Shown here: one piece after another, positions 5,495-5,916 of the stretch
Layout: every line of letters begins with the position of its first letter
Numbering within the stretch: position 1 is the first letter of the stretch
DNA from: Alkalinema sp. CAN_BIN05
GTDB lineage: Bacteria; Cyanobacteriota; Cyanobacteriia; Leptolyngbyales; Leptolyngbyaceae
Length of the DNA stretch: 5,916 bases
Assembly: GCA_026786325.1 (NCBI GenBank)
Contig: JAJAYH010000447.1
Coordinates: forward strand, 1 to 5,916
Reading direction: 5' to 3'
Notes under the pieces: model-generated
What the model was told of the DNA's origin: nothing
Database searches by the model: none
What the model saw: the letters and a program-made list of their open reading frames with translations, nothing else
Position numbers and translations under genes: made by a program

Positions 5495-5916
5495 ATGCAA
5501 GAAGACGATATTCTTAAATTAGCGCAATCACTTTTGTACGATCGGGCGATGGTGTCTTGGAATGGTGAGTGGGTTGGGGCGATCGCGGCTATTCCTAAGG
5601 CTTCAGTGAGTTCGACGGGCGGGGATCTTAACTATTCTGAGATCTTTATTCGCGATAATGTACCTGTAATGGTGTATTTGTTACTACAGAAAAAATATGC
5701 TGCTGTTAAGAATTTTTTAACAACTTGTCTGTCCTTGCAAAGCCAAACGCCGCAGACCCGAGGCATTTTTCCGACGAGTTTTGTGGAGCATGATGGGGTG
5801 TTGGTTGCTGACTATGGGCAACGGGCGATCGGGCGGGTGATTTCGGTGGATGCGACGCTGTGGTGGGTGGTGTTGGCGAATGCGTATGTGAAGCATAGTG
5901 GCGATCGGGATTGGGC
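5495..5916 (+). CDS. Alkaline/neutral invertase (glycoside hydrolase family 100), N-terminal part
   Basis: The frame opens at ATG 5495 and is still open at the right edge, giving 140 complete codons. GH100 enzymes hydrolyse sucrose to glucose and fructose in the cytoplasm at neutral to alkaline pH. Family blocks visible are LNYSEIFIRDNVPVMVYLL (residues 45-63), VKNFLTTCLSLQSQ (71-84), RGIFPTSF (89-96), ADYGQRAIGRVISVDATLWW (105-124) and the following helix VVLANAYVKHSGDRDW. The start is well fixed: an in-frame TGA lies at 5450-5452, and no other ATG, GTG or TTG lies between it and ATG 5495. There is no signal peptide, as expected for the family, and no clear Shine-Dalgarno sequence. About 300 or more residues should follow outside the window. 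Pairing with divergent spp supports a role in sucrose turnover. Cyanobacterial paralogues are called invA or invB; I cannot choose between them. Confidence 0.92.
   Translation, partial: MQEDDILKLAQSLLYDRAMVSWNGEWVGAIAAIPKASVSSTGGDLNYSEIFIRDNVPVMVYLLLQKKYAAVKNFLTTCLSLQSQTPQTRGIFPTSFVEHDGVLVADYGQRAIGRVISVDATLWWVVLANAYVKHSGDRDW
5579..5586. repeat. HIP1 octamer, copy 3
   Basis: Exact GCGATCGC palindrome within the invertase coding sequence, encoding part of the GAIAA stretch. Confidence 0.85.

Noticed and set aside
5495..5916. Possible frameshifted or degraded invertase, because no closed gene is present here
   Set aside because: The frame from ATG 5495 is uninterrupted to the window edge with GH100 motifs in order; it is simply cut by the window.

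Overview
The window looks like a chromosomal segment of a cyanobacterium. The evidence is three exact copies of the cyanobacterial HIP1 octamer GCGATCGC (3188, 5367, 5579) in under 6 kb, many further CGATCG cores, and gene content typical of the group: a MoeB-rhodanese fusion, a stand-alone sucrose-phosphate phosphatase and a GH100 invertase. The genus cannot be read from the sequence. No mobile element, tRNA, rRNA or CRISPR array was seen.

Layout from left to right. The C-terminal part of hemB (porphobilinogen synthase, tetrapyrrole synthesis) runs in from the left edge and stops at 581. A short spacer with a tandem 15-bp repeat and a possible extended -10 promoter precedes an unrecognised protein with an N-terminal membrane helix (729-1412, +). 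Its stop codon overlaps the stop codon of a convergent M24 aminopeptidase P-type gene (1409-2677, -). Upstream of the peptidase on the same strand lie hicA (2699-2908) and hicB (2905-3108), so hicB-hicA-peptidase could be one transcript. A hairpin followed by a U-run separates this unit from the next minus-strand gene, moeB with a C-terminal rhodanese domain (3231-4505). After a 173-bp spacer comes spp (4679-5434, -). It is divergent from the 5' part of a GH100 invertase gene that starts at 5495 and leaves the window at the right edge.

Functional grouping. Most genes are housekeeping metabolism: tetrapyrrole synthesis, sulfur transfer or molybdopterin synthesis, peptide turnover and sucrose metabolism. 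The clearest functional pairing is spp and the invertase, which perform the last step of sucrose synthesis and sucrose cleavage and share a short intergenic region of 60 bp. hicBA is the only accessory-type module.

Nothing here amounts to a demonstrable new system. The points most worth a second look are a MoeB with an apparent insertion of about 33 residues and no zinc-binding cysteine pairs, the unrecognised membrane-anchored protein, the compact hicBA module with an inverted repeat just before its start codon, and the repeat-bearing divergent sucrose-gene spacer.
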